Below are positions 1 to 7,987 of a DNA stretch of 64,000 bases, piece by piece. How positions within the stretch are numbered: the stretch's first letter is position 1; every line of letters begins with the position of its first letter. The stretch spans positions 434,001 to 498,000 of the forward strand of contig CBDICR010000006.1 in NCBI GenBank assembly GCA_965277425.1. The letters run 5' to 3'. The position numbers and the translations under genes are program-made. Source of the stretch: Poindextera sp965277425 (GTDB taxonomy: Bacteria; Pseudomonadota; Alphaproteobacteria; Caulobacterales; Caulobacteraceae). The notes under the pieces are model-generated. The model searched no databases. It saw only the letters and a program-made list of their open reading frames with translations, and had not been told where the DNA came from.

Positions 1-375
1 CTCGTAGACGGCGCGGATGCGCTCGAACAGCGGCCGGTTGTGCATGATCTCGTCGCGAAAGGCCGCCAGCTTCGGCGCCGCCTCGCGCTGCACCGCCTGC
101 ATGGCGGGCGTGTTCATGGTCGAGGTGAAGGTCCCCATCAGCGAGGTGGCTTGGCGATAGTCGCGGCCGGATCGTTCCATCGCCTCCAGCGTATTGGCGA
201 AGCTCGGCGGCGCGGGGTTCTCCGCGATCGCCGCGATTTCGGCCCGATAGCGCACCATGGCCTCCTCCAGCGCCGGGGCGAAATGCTCGACCTTGACCTG
301 GTCGAACGCCGGCCCGCCGCCGTGCGGACCCACCCAGGGCGCGAGCACGGGATTGTCGGCGAGCGTCGAGGTCAT
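1..375 (-). CDS. M3-family peptidase (Dcp/OpdA-like), N-terminal part, runs off the left edge
   Basis: The first 125 codons of a larger protein are visible, starting at an ATG at 375; the rest lies outside the window. The reading begins MTSTLADNPVLAPW and then follows the typical N-terminal helical region of M3 zinc oligopeptidases: an FDQVKVEHFAPALEEAM segment, then NPAPPSFANTLEAMERSG, then an NTPAMQAVQRE stretch. These match the conserved lead-in of peptidyl-dipeptidase Dcp and oligopeptidase A. The HExxH zinc motif would lie beyond the edge, so catalytic competence cannot be judged. The family cleaves short peptides in the cytoplasm or periplasm. No signal peptide is seen. Assignment rests on N-terminal similarity only. 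Confidence 0.8.
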   Translation of the reverse strand, partial: MTSTLADNPVLAPWVGPHGGGPAFDQVKVEHFAPALEEAMVRYRAEIAAIAENPAPPSFANTLEAMERSGRDYRQATSLMGTFTSTMNTPAMQAVQREAAPKLAAFRDEIMHNRPLFERIRAVYE

Positions 376-422
376 CAGCGAAACTCCGGTCAAGAGCGGT
401 CATCCTAGCCCCTCATCCACGC

Positions 423-545
423 CCATAGAACCCGTCATCCCCCGTTGGAGCCGCACTAGCGGCGGAATGCGGGGGACCCATGGACACTGACCATAGACGG
501 TGATCATGGGTGCCCCGGACAAGAGCCGGGCCATGACGATGATGA
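423..545. repeat. Dispersed palindromic repeat, copy 1
   Basis: This intergenic stretch contains the inverted pair ACCCATG (476-482) and CATGGGT (505-511), followed by a GC-rich part with CCGGAC and GCCGGGCCATGACG. A related copy lies at 57711-57797 with the same GTGATCATGGGT core and the same downstream block. It fits the small non-coding palindromic repeats scattered between genes in Caulobacterales genomes. It fills most of the gap between the peptidase start and the next gene. Confidence 0.6.
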
Positions 546-593
546 CTGCCGGCCTCTGGAACCCATCGCCTCACATCGGCTAAAGGAGGCGCC

Positions 594-1466
594 ATGATCG
601 AACATGGACCCACCTCGCAGAGCTACATCTCGCAGCGCCTGCGCCTGCGCTATGTGGACTGGGGCAACCCATCCGCCCCGCCGCTGATCCTGGTGCATGG
701 CGGCCAGGACCATTGCCGCAACTGGGACTGGGTGGCTCAGGATCTGCGCCGCGACTACCACGTCATCGCGCCGGACCTGCGCGGCCATGGCGACAGCGCC
801 TATTCGCCCAGCGGCGACTATGGCCTGGGCGCCTATGTCTACGACCTGGCCCAGCTGATCCACCAGCAGGGCCTGGCGCCCGTGCGGATGGTCGCCCATT
901 CGCTCGGCGGCAACATCGCCCTGCGCTACACCGGGGTCTATCCGGAGACGGTCTCCAAGCTGGTGGCGATCGAGGGCATGGGTCCCTCGCCCTCGATGCT
1001 GGCCAAGCGCGCCCAGACCGCCGCGCCCGAGCGCATGAGAAACTGGATCGAACACAAGCGCGCCCTGGCCGGCCGCACGCCGCGCAAATACGCCTCCATC
1101 GAGGAGGCGTTCGCGCGGATGCAGGCGGAGAACAAGCATCTGACGCCCGAACAGGCGCGCTATCTGACCGTGCACGGCGCGGCGCAGAACGAGGACGGCA
1201 CCTATAGCTGGAAGTTCGACAACTATGCTCGCTCATCATCGCCAGCCGACCTGTCGACCGAGGAACTGCATGAGCTTTGGGCCAACATCACCTGTCCGGT
1301 GCTGTTCGTGAACGGCAAGGAGAGCTGGGCCTCCAACCCGCAGACCGACGGGCGCATGGCCCACTTCAAGGACGGCCGTGTGGTCGAGTTCGAACGCGCC
1401 GGTCACTGGGTGCATCACGACCGGCTGGAGGACTTCCTGAAAGAGGTGCGCGCCTTCCTGCTTTAG
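594..1466 (+). CDS. Alpha/beta hydrolase
   Basis: A 290-aa alpha/beta-hydrolase fold protein. A strong Shine-Dalgarno (AAAGGAGG) lies just upstream of the ATG at 594. Visible motifs: the oxyanion-hole HGG at about residues 35-37, a DLRGHGDS strand-turn near 61-68, the nucleophile elbow AHSLGG with Ser about 103, and a late GHWVHHD motif carrying the probable catalytic His. There is no signal peptide, so it should be cytoplasmic. The substrate cannot be told; relatives include epoxide hydrolases, esterases and haloalkane dehalogenases. Its last four bases overlap the convergent histidine kinase gene. Confidence 0.88.
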   Translation: MIEHGPTSQSYISQRLRLRYVDWGNPSAPPLILVHGGQDHCRNWDWVAQDLRRDYHVIAPDLRGHGDSAYSPSGDYGLGAYVYDLAQLIHQQGLAPVRMVAHSLGGNIALRYTGVYPETVSKLVAIEGMGPSPSMLAKRAQTAAPERMRNWIEHKRALAGRTPRKYASIEEAFARMQAENKHLTPEQARYLTVHGAAQNEDGTYSWKFDNYARSSSPADLSTEELHELWANITCPVLFVNGKESWASNPQTDGRMAHFKDGRVVEFERAGHWVHHDRLEDFLKEVRAFLL

Positions 1467-3754
1467 GCGCGGGCCTCCGCCGCGGGCTCCGCCGCCGCGG
1501 CCTGACTCTCGTCGATGGCCTTTTCGAGCGCCTGCAACAGGGCGACGGCGATGATCGGCTTTGGCAGGTGGTCGTCGGCGCCGGCGGCGGCCGAACCCTC
1601 GAGGTGTTCGGGCATGACGTTGGCGCTGAGCACCAGGATCGGCGTGCGCCGCGCACCGGTGTTGCGCTCGTGGTCTCGGATGAGCCTGACGGCGGTGAAC
1701 CCGTCCATGACCGGCATCTGGATATCCATCAGGACCGCGTCGAACGGCTCGGCCTTGAACGCTTCGACGGCCTGGGCGCCGTCCTCGACCGAGACCAGGA
1801 CGACGCCGGCGCTTTCCAAGATCAGACGCACCACCTCGCGGTTGGTCGCGTGGTCGTCAGCCAAGAGGATGCGCACCGCGCCGGGCTCGGCCTCGTCCGC
1901 GGCCTCATCTAAAGCCTCGGGCGCCGGCGCATCGATGCGCGGCGTGAAGACCGGCGCCGGCGCCTTGGCGGCGGCTTCGACAGGCGCGCAAGCGGGGAGC
2001 GGCAAGGTCAGGGTGAAGACCGCGCCGGCGCCCGGCCGACCGGCGGCGGTCAATTCGCCGCCCATGCCGCGGGCGAGATCGCGGGCGATGCTCAGGCCCA
2101 GTCCCGTGCCGCCAAAGCGCCGGGTGATCGTGTCGTCCGCCTGGTGGAAGGGCTGGAAAAGCTGTTCGGTGCGGTCCGGATCGAAACCGATGCCGGTGTC
2201 GCGCACCTCGATCCGCCAAACGTCGCCAACCCGGCTGAAGACCAGATCGATGCGTCCCTTCTCGGTGAACTTCAAGGCGTTGCCGAGCAGGTTGCCGAGG
2301 ATCTGCTCCAGCCGCACACGGTCGCCGATGACCCAGGGATCGGCGTCGACAGGCGCGATCAGCTCGAAATCCAGCCCCTTGCCCTCGGCCTGGACCTGGG
2401 CGCCCCTGGCCATGAGGCGGACGACCTCGCCGAGCGCGAAGGGCTCGGCCTGGATGTCGATGCGGCCCGCCTCCATGCGCGCCAGGTCGAGCACGTCGCT
2501 CAACACCCGCTGCAGGGTGCCGGCGGAACTCTCGATAATGGCGACCATCTGGCGCTGCTTGGCGTCGAGCGCGGTGCCGGCCAGCACGCCGGCCACGCCC
2601 AGCACGCCGTTCAGCGGCGTGCGCACCTCGTGGCTCATATTGGCCAGGAAGGCGCTCTTGGTGCGGTTGGCGGCCTCGGCCAGGTCCCGGGCGCGCTCCA
2701 GGCGGTCCTCGCGGTCGCGAATGTCCCGGGCCATGGCGTTGAAGCTGGAGGCCAGCCGGGCGATCTCGTCGTCGGCGCCCACCTCGACCTGAGCGTCTTC
2801 ACCGCGCCGCAGCCGCTCGGCGGCGGCCTCGAGCGCCGACAGCGGACGCGTCAGCGTGCTGGCCAGCGCCCAGCTGCCGGCGACCAGAAGCACCAGCCCG
2901 ACCGCGCTGATCGCCAGCATGACGCCGAGCAGGGCGCTGACCGGCGCCAGCGCCTTGTTCATCGGATAGGTAATCAACAGGGCGGCCTGTTCGCCATCGG
3001 CGAGCGCGGCCAGCGGCTTGACCTCGGCCGCCGCGGGCCCGTCGTCCGTCCGCAGCACGCCGGGCGTCGCCTTGGGCGAGCCGAACGTCTTGGCCGCGAG
3101 CGCATCGATGGCGCGGGGATCGGCGTACAGACCGGCATCCGCCACCATCCATCGCCCGCCGACTTGGCGGCTGAGCACGCTGGCGTGCAGCGGAATGGCG
3201 GCGAGCTTTTCGAGCGAAGCCATCTCGGCCCGATCGATGCGGTTGGCGAACACCACCGCGCCCACCTCGGTCGGCGCCATGATCGGGGCCGTAGCGGCAT
3301 GGTAGGCGGTGTCGCCGATGGTGAAGACGCCCGAGGTCGTATCGCCGTCCTGCACCGCCCGCACCACCGTGGCGGGCAGATGGGCGTCGGGCGCGCCGAC
3401 GGCGACGACCTGGCCGTCCAACCCGACCACAAAGGCCGCATCGATGCCCAGCCGGGTGCGCAGATTCTCCAGCGCCGAACGTATGGTGGCGTTGTCGCCG
3501 GTAGCGACGGCGGCGCGAAAGCCAAAGTCATGGGCCAGCACGTCGGCCTCGTCATGCAGCTGCGAGGACCGAAGCGCCCAGATACGGTCGAACACCGCGC
3601 CGTTCGCCACCAGCTCGCCGCGCACCGTATGCTCGGCATTGCGCGTCACCGCCGAATAGACCGCCAGCGCGATGAGCAGCAGGATCAGGCCGAACAAGCC
3701 CGCATAGAGCACCGTCAGCTTGGTCCGCAACTGGGTCAGCTTGAAGGTGGGCAC
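1463..3754 (-). CDS. Hybrid sensor histidine kinase with C-terminal receiver
   Basis: A 763-aa membrane sensor. Domains in order: TM helix about 13-36, an extracytoplasmic sensor region about 38-270 that looks like a CACHE-type fold, a second TM about 274-300, HAMP about 300-352, HisKA with phospho-acceptor His about 375 in the MSHEVRTPLNG motif, HATPase with N box (NLLGNALKF) and G boxes (DTGIGF, GGTGLGLSI) to about 588, and a receiver domain about 627-745 with phospho-Asp about 677 in MDIQMP and a conserved Lys about 732. No DNA-binding output is present, so it should signal through phosphotransfer or a separate regulator. It lies 12 bp downstream of the cupredoxin gene on the same strand, so the two are probably co-transcribed. 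The periplasmic sensor and the periplasmic copper protein may act together (inference). Confidence 0.93.
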   Translation of the reverse strand: MPTFKLTQLRTKLTVLYAGLFGLILLLIALAVYSAVTRNAEHTVRGELVANGAVFDRIWALRSSQLHDEADVLAHDFGFRAAVATGDNATIRSALENLRTRLGIDAAFVVGLDGQVVAVGAPDAHLPATVVRAVQDGDTTSGVFTIGDTAYHAATAPIMAPTEVGAVVFANRIDRAEMASLEKLAAIPLHASVLSRQVGGRWMVADAGLYADPRAIDALAAKTFGSPKATPGVLRTDDGPAAAEVKPLAALADGEQAALLITYPMNKALAPVSALLGVMLAISAVGLVLLVAGSWALASTLTRPLSALEAAAERLRRGEDAQVEVGADDEIARLASSFNAMARDIRDREDRLERARDLAEAANRTKSAFLANMSHEVRTPLNGVLGVAGVLAGTALDAKQRQMVAIIESSAGTLQRVLSDVLDLARMEAGRIDIQAEPFALGEVVRLMARGAQVQAEGKGLDFELIAPVDADPWVIGDRVRLEQILGNLLGNALKFTEKGRIDLVFSRVGDVWRIEVRDTGIGFDPDRTEQLFQPFHQADDTITRRFGGTGLGLSIARDLARGMGGELTAAGRPGAGAVFTLTLPLPACAPVEAAAKAPAPVFTPRIDAPAPEALDEAADEAEPGAVRILLADDHATNREVVRLILESAGVVLVSVEDGAQAVEAFKAEPFDAVLMDIQMPVMDGFTAVRLIRDHERNTGARRTPILVLSANVMPEHLEGSAAAGADDHLPKPIIAVALLQALEKAIDESQAAAAEPAAEARA

Positions 3755-3766
3755 GGCCCTTGCGTC

Positions 3767-4387
3767 CTACATCTTCATATTCATGGCGGCGTGGGGGCGC
3801 AGGTCGAGCGTCAGCGCCTGCCGGCTCGCACCATGGACGGCGATGGGCCGAGCGATCGCGTCGCCCGGCGCCTTGAGATCTTCCTGCCAGACATTGAGCA
3901 CGCCCGCGCCGTCCGGCGCATCGGCGATCACCGCCCGCCCCGAGGCGTCGGTCTTGGCGGCGTAGGCCGTGTCGACCACGACGATGAAGCCCGACATCTG
4001 GTCATGGATGTTGCAGCCAAGCGCGACGACGCCAGCCTTGTCGAAATGCACCGAGCGGGCCTGCTCGCGGCCATAGAGCTTCAGTTCGAAGCGTTTGGCG
4101 GCCGAGAAGGAATAGACGTGGTGACGCACGGTATCCATGTTCGGAAAGGTCACGTCGGCGCCGACCGGAACGATCAGCACGTGCGGCTCGAAGGCGATGT
4201 TGTGCTGGGCCATGACCGGCGCCCAAGCAAAGCGGACCGGACGCTTGGCGCCCTGGGCGGGAACATAGGTGACCACCGCGTCGGGGACGGGCTGACCTCT
4301 GGAGTCCTTGAGCACGACGTCCAGCTCGCCCGCGCGCGCCGCCAGGGGCCCAGCCAGAAGGACCAACAAGGCTAAGAGAATTCGCAT
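3767..4387 (-). CDS. Periplasmic cupredoxin-like protein ('methylamine utilization protein' type)
   Basis: A 206-aa exported protein. The chosen start at 4387 gives a clean signal peptide (MRILLALLVLLAGPLAARA). An ATG at 4423 is possible but would put extra polar residues before it. The mature part has a plastocyanin-like type-1 copper site: a His in the VRHHVYSF segment, then Cys, His and Met in CNIHDQM. A His/Met-rich tail (HAAMNMKM) ends the protein. Blue-copper proteins of this family carry electrons or bind copper in the periplasm; the usual annotation 'methylamine utilization protein' is by similarity only, and no amine dehydrogenase gene is nearby. It shares an upstream region with the divergent truncated haemoglobin gene. 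Confidence 0.82.
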   Translation of the reverse strand: MRILLALLVLLAGPLAARAGELDVVLKDSRGQPVPDAVVTYVPAQGAKRPVRFAWAPVMAQHNIAFEPHVLIVPVGADVTFPNMDTVRHHVYSFSAAKRFELKLYGREQARSVHFDKAGVVALGCNIHDQMSGFIVVVDTAYAAKTDASGRAVIADAPDGAGVLNVWQEDLKAPGDAIARPIAVHGASRQALTLDLRPHAAMNMKM

Positions 4388-4440
4388 CCGTACTGAGTAG
4401 AAAACAAAAGTTAACCCACGCATAACCAGCCGCCGCGAAG

Positions 4441-5013
4441 ATGAGCCTTCAAACCGATTCTGCATCGCGCCCAAGCTTGCGAAAATCGGCTTCGGCGCGT
4501 TTTCAAGAGGCTGTTCCGTTGACCCACCCCGCCTGGCTCCTCATCGTTTTCGCCGCGTTTGCGACCGCGGCGCCCAGCCTTGGCGCCGCCGCCGAGCAGC
4601 CGGTTGCGCCCTATACGGTCTCGGACACCAACGCCGACGCGACCCCGGTCCAGGGCGACGGCCTCTATCGCGCGTTGCACGAGCGCGACGGGATAGAGCG
4701 CATCGTCAGCGACCTTTTGGATCGCGCGCGCGTAGACCCGCGCACCGCCGACATCTTCAAGGCCACGGACATGGAGCGCCTGAACCGGACGCTGACGGAA
4801 CAGATCTGTTACATTTCCGGCGGCCCCTGCCACTATACCGGTCGCGACATGAAAACGGCGCACAAGGACCTGGGTTTGCAAAACGCTGACCTGAACGCCC
4901 TGATAGAAGATCTCGAACTGGCCATGAATAAGGAAAAGGTCCCGTTCCATGATCAGGACAGGCTGCTGGCCAAACTCGCGCCCATGCAGCCTATGGTTGT
5001 CCAGCGCCGTTAG
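4441..5013 (+). CDS. Exported group 1 truncated haemoglobin
   Basis: A 190-aa protein whose region from about residue 75 onward is a group I truncated globin: LYRALHERDGIERIV (helix B/C region), CYISGGPCHYTGRDM, then the proximal-His helix TAHKDLGL and the closing LLAKLAPM. The N-terminus has a hydrophobic signal-like stretch, WLLIVFAAFATAAPSLGAAA, so the globin is probably exported, which is unusual. The ATG at 4441 gives a 26-residue polar lead; a TTG at 4519 preceded by AAGAGG at good spacing gives a more standard signal peptide and may be the true start. Truncated globins bind O2 or NO and can detoxify NO. Divergent from the cupredoxin gene and close to a sensor kinase and a DUF3034 gene. 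Confidence 0.85.
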   Translation: MSLQTDSASRPSLRKSASARFQEAVPLTHPAWLLIVFAAFATAAPSLGAAAEQPVAPYTVSDTNADATPVQGDGLYRALHERDGIERIVSDLLDRARVDPRTADIFKATDMERLNRTLTEQICYISGGPCHYTGRDMKTAHKDLGLQNADLNALIEDLELAMNKEKVPFHDQDRLLAKLAPMQPMVVQRR

Positions 5014-5362
5014 GCTGTCGAGCAGCGCATGGGCGGCAAGATGGGGATCGAACCGATGATCACCCATACCCGCCGCTGGAGCGCATAAACGAGGCGTTCG
5101 ATCCGACGGCCAGCGGCGAAGCATCCGCTCGGCGGCGGCGTACAGAAGCCCTCCCCCTCGATGGGGGAGGGTTGGGTGGGGGTGTGGCCGCGGAGTTTCG
5201 GTGATGGGCGCTGATGGGCTCCGCACCCACTGGCGTCCTAACCACATCGTCCAGTGAACACCCCAACCCTGCCCTTCCCCCATCCGCCAACGGGAAGGGT
5301 TCCGAGCGGGTCGTGGCACGGGCCGGTGCTCGACTCCCGTTGGGGAACCCCGACAAGTCTGC
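5014..5362. repeat. Gene-free stretch holding a palindromic repeat (about 5147-5302)
   Basis: There is no convincing gene here. The core is an imperfect palindrome: a left arm with CCCTCCCC/GGGGAGGG that can itself fold into a hairpin (about 5149-5171), followed by TTGGGTGGGGGTGT, mirrored by ACACCCCAACCC and a second hairpin near 5255-5300. It resembles dispersed palindromic elements common in Caulobacterales intergenic DNA. It lies between two convergent genes and could also act as a transcription barrier. Confidence 0.6.
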
Positions 5363-6331
5363 TTAAAAGCCCGCCTGCAGCGACAGGAAGACGCCGGTCT
5401 GGTCCTTGAAGGTGGCGATGGAGCCCAGATCGGCATAGGCGATGGCCGCCGAGAGGTGCTTGCTTATGGCGTAGGCCGCGAACAGGTCGAACCAGTCGTT
5501 CTCCTGTGCAAAGCCGAGATTGTTCGGCTTGGTGCGATATTCGCCGCCGATGACCAGGCGCCGCGTGACCAGATAGCCGGCGGAGCCTTCGAACTGCGGC
5601 TGATAGCTGTTGTTGCGGTCGCCGCCGAAGCCGAGCAGGCCGGTCTGGTTGGCCTTGGTCAGCCGCAAGGTGGCGTCAATCACCAGCGACTGGTTCAACA
5701 GCACCTTGGTCGCGGCCAGATAATAGTCGACCCCGTCGGCCGATTTGCCGCCGACCGCGTGGATGATGGCGGCCTGGTCGTTGTGCTTGAACTGAATGCC
5801 GGCGGCCACCTGCGGCAGCAGGCTGTCCTGGTCGTAGACCGCATCGCCGAACAGCTTGAGCTTGGCCCCGTAAATGTCCTGATCGAAGGTGAAGCCGTCG
5901 CCAAGGCCGAGCTTGCGGCCGGTCGAGCCGGTGTCGAACTCCTCGCGCGTATAGCTGAGCTCCAGCCGGTCGAAGAGGCCGATCGAGGCGCCGTAGTCGC
6001 GCAACGAATAGTTGGGCACGCCGACATAGGTGAAGTGGGCGTTGCCGCCGACCGCGTCGCGCGTCTCGTAGCCGGTGATCAAGGCCCATGAGGCGAGGCC
6101 GCCGCCGGCGGCGCCCTCGATGTTGCTGATCCCCTGGGTCAGCAGCAGCTTGCCGCTGTCGACCGGCGGCAGAAAGGACGGCGGCGAATCGGACTCCGGG
6201 GCTGAGTCCGACGGCGGCTGAGTCGCCGCGGGCGCGGCGTCCTGAGCGTAGGCCGCGCCGGCCAAGCCGAGCCCCAGCGCGATCATGAATAGTCGAATAG
6301 CGGTCGTAAGCGGTCGCATCCCAGCCCCCAA
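5363..6331 (-). CDS. DUF3034 family outer-membrane protein
   Basis: A 322-aa protein with a signal peptide (start at 6331 or at the internal Met at 6319; cleavage expected after AAYAQ). After a Pro/Ser/Asp-rich spacer (about 30-55) comes the family hallmark GKLLLTQGISNIEGAAGGGL, then alternating hydrophobic strands rich in Tyr, Phe and Gly, ending in LQAGF with a C-terminal aromatic residue as in outer-membrane beta-barrels. The function of DUF3034 is unknown. It is convergent with the truncated haemoglobin gene. In proteobacteria DUF3034 genes are often found near truncated haemoglobin and 'methylamine utilization' cupredoxin genes (recalled from family context, not checked), which matches the arrangement here. 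Confidence 0.85.
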   Translation of the reverse strand: MGAGMRPLTTAIRLFMIALGLGLAGAAYAQDAAPAATQPPSDSAPESDSPPSFLPPVDSGKLLLTQGISNIEGAAGGGLASWALITGYETRDAVGGNAHFTYVGVPNYSLRDYGASIGLFDRLELSYTREEFDTGSTGRKLGLGDGFTFDQDIYGAKLKLFGDAVYDQDSLLPQVAAGIQFKHNDQAAIIHAVGGKSADGVDYYLAATKVLLNQSLVIDATLRLTKANQTGLLGFGGDRNNSYQPQFEGSAGYLVTRRLVIGGEYRTKPNNLGFAQENDWFDLFAAYAISKHLSAAIAYADLGSIATFKDQTGVFLSLQAGF

Positions 6332-6380
6332 AGCTTTAGGCCCGATGCTTGTCCGAAGAAGGTTAAAAGGCCGCCAATCC

Positions 6381-7295
6381 CTATCGCGACAGCCGTTCTA
6401 TCACCGACTCGATGATCCGCCAGGCCGCCGAGCGGGGATCGATCAGTTCGAAATGACCGGCGCCCGGAATGTCGAGGCTGCGCGCGACGTCGCCGGCCGC
6501 GCGGGCCTTGGCGACATAATCTCGCCCCAGCGGCTCGGGAACGATCGGGTCGAGATCGCCGGATATGACCACCTGCGGGACCCCGATCGGCAGCAGCGCC
6601 GCCGGCGAGGTGTCGGCGTACACGTCCGCCGTCCCGCGTTGGCCGGCCCCGACCAACTGGTCGATGGTCGCCGAACCGCCGCAGGCGTCCGGCCCCGTGC
6701 GCCGATAGTCCGCCAGATCGTCGATGCCGCCCAGGGTGACCACGCCGGCGATCGGCAGGGGATCGGCGCGGATCAGCGGGCTGGCCTTCGGCAGGCGCGG
6801 CCTGGCGGCGTCCCACAGCGCCAGCTGGCCGCCGGCCGAATGGCCGACCAGGACGATCCGCTTCAGGTCCAGGTGATAGGGTCCGGCCAGACGGCGCAGG
6901 AAATCGACCCCGTTGGCGGCGTCGTCGAACGTGCCCGGATAGCCGCCGCCCGGTTGGCCCAGGCGGCGATACTCGATATTCCAGACCGCGAAACCGCGTT
7001 GCTTCAGATCCGCGGCGAGGTAGGTCATCAATTCCAGGCCCGGCAGGTCGCCGAGCCAGCAGCCGCCGTGGATCAGGACCACGACCCGGTGCGGTCCCGC
7101 GCTCGCCGGCAGCCAGAGATCGCCGAACTGCTCGGGGCCGGGCCCATAGGCGATTCGATGGTCCGCCACGGGACGGGGACGCGCCAAGAGATCGCTGAAC
7201 GAGATCGGCGCGGCGGCGACGTCACGCACCGCGATCACGCCGCCGGCCAGGGCCAGGGCCGAGATGGCCGCCAGGAGGACCAGACTTGGTTTCAT
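6381..7295 (-). CDS. Exported alpha/beta hydrolase (esterase/lipase type)
   Basis: A 304-aa protein with an N-terminal signal sequence (MKPSLVLLAAISALALAGG, cleavage near DVAAA). It has the HGG-type oxyanion motif (VLIHGGCWLGD), the nucleophile elbow GHSAGGQ, an acid region SGDLDPIVP and a late catalytic His in GAGHFELIDP. This places it with carboxylesterases related to the kynurenine formamidase/BD-FAE group. The substrate is unknown and the location is probably periplasmic. It sits 15 bp downstream of the ChaC-like gene on the same strand and may be co-transcribed with it. Confidence 0.85.
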   Translation of the reverse strand: MKPSLVLLAAISALALAGGVIAVRDVAAAPISFSDLLARPRPVADHRIAYGPGPEQFGDLWLPASAGPHRVVVLIHGGCWLGDLPGLELMTYLAADLKQRGFAVWNIEYRRLGQPGGGYPGTFDDAANGVDFLRRLAGPYHLDLKRIVLVGHSAGGQLALWDAARPRLPKASPLIRADPLPIAGVVTLGGIDDLADYRRTGPDACGGSATIDQLVGAGQRGTADVYADTSPAALLPIGVPQVVISGDLDPIVPEPLGRDYVAKARAAGDVARSLDIPGAGHFELIDPRSAAWRIIESVIERLSR

Positions 7296-7310
7296 CGGAC
7301 CACCCTGGTC

Positions 7311-7859
7311 CTAAGCTGCGCCAGCCTCAAGCGCCTCGACCCTGGCCAGCAGCCGCTCCATGGTCCGGTCGGCGACCGCCTCGTCGCGCAGATGGACCAC
7401 CAGGTCGCGGAGATAGTCGACATTGCGGCCGGAAAGACCGCTCGCGCCGGCGATCAGCCGCGCCTGCGCCTCCGGGTCGAGGTCGCCGGCCCATTGCGGA
7501 TGGTTGCGGTCGGACAGGAAAACCAGGGCCTCGACGGCGCCGGCCCCGGCCAGGCGAACCGGCGCCCAGGCTTCGAAATAGGTTTCGGTCGGCTGTTCGC
7601 GTTCGCGCAGATAGGCATAGACCCGCCCCCAGTCCTCGGCCGCAACCCGGTAGGCCGCGCCGCGCACCGCCCCGCCGGGCGCCAGGCCCAGCACCAGGCC
7701 CGGCCTCGCCGGCGTGCCGCGATGGTGCACCGAATAGATGCAGAAGGCGCGGCGGCGGCCGTGCGCGATGGCCGCCCGGCGCTCCGTGAAGGCGAATCCG
7801 GGTCGCCACATCAGCGAGCCGTAGCCGAACACCCAGCGATCACCCGCGCCCGCCGTCAT
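7311..7859 (-). CDS. Gamma-glutamylcyclotransferase, ChaC-like
   Basis: A 182-aa cytoplasmic protein that begins, after a few residues, with the family signature VFGYGSLMWRPGF, the glycine-rich turn binding the gamma-glutamyl moiety. The length and the following segments (HRGTPARPGLVLGLAPGG, then EREQPTETYFEAW) fit the ChaC group, which cleaves glutathione to 5-oxoproline and Cys-Gly. It is the first gene of a short minus-strand pair with the exported esterase. The opposite-strand chorismate mutase gene starts about 130 bp away, so promoters for both probably lie at 7860-7987. Confidence 0.88.
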   Translation of the reverse strand: MTAGAGDRWVFGYGSLMWRPGFAFTERRAAIAHGRRRAFCIYSVHHRGTPARPGLVLGLAPGGAVRGAAYRVAAEDWGRVYAYLREREQPTETYFEAWAPVRLAGAGAVEALVFLSDRNHPQWAGDLDPEAQARLIAGASGLSGRNVDYLRDLVVHLRDEAVADRTMERLLARVEALEAGAA

Positions 7860-7987
7860 GCTCGCCAGAAACCCTCATCCATCGACACGGTTGACCATGC
7901 CCGAGCCGGAGGGGCCGGGCAAACCGCCCCCTATTGCGCCTCACGGCGCAATCTCTATGGTCCGGCGCCTTCCAATGGGGACGTGAA

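Noticed and set aside
2144..4375. Long plus-strand open frame (743 codons) opposite the histidine kinase
   Set aside because: It is the mirror of a clear high-GC gene; it has no recognisable motifs and is rich in Arg, Gly and Gln as expected for an antisense frame.
4411..4425. CtrA-like box TTAA-N7-ATAA between the cupredoxin and globin genes
   Set aside because: One half-site mismatches the consensus TTAA, and a single near-match in 64 kb is expected by chance.
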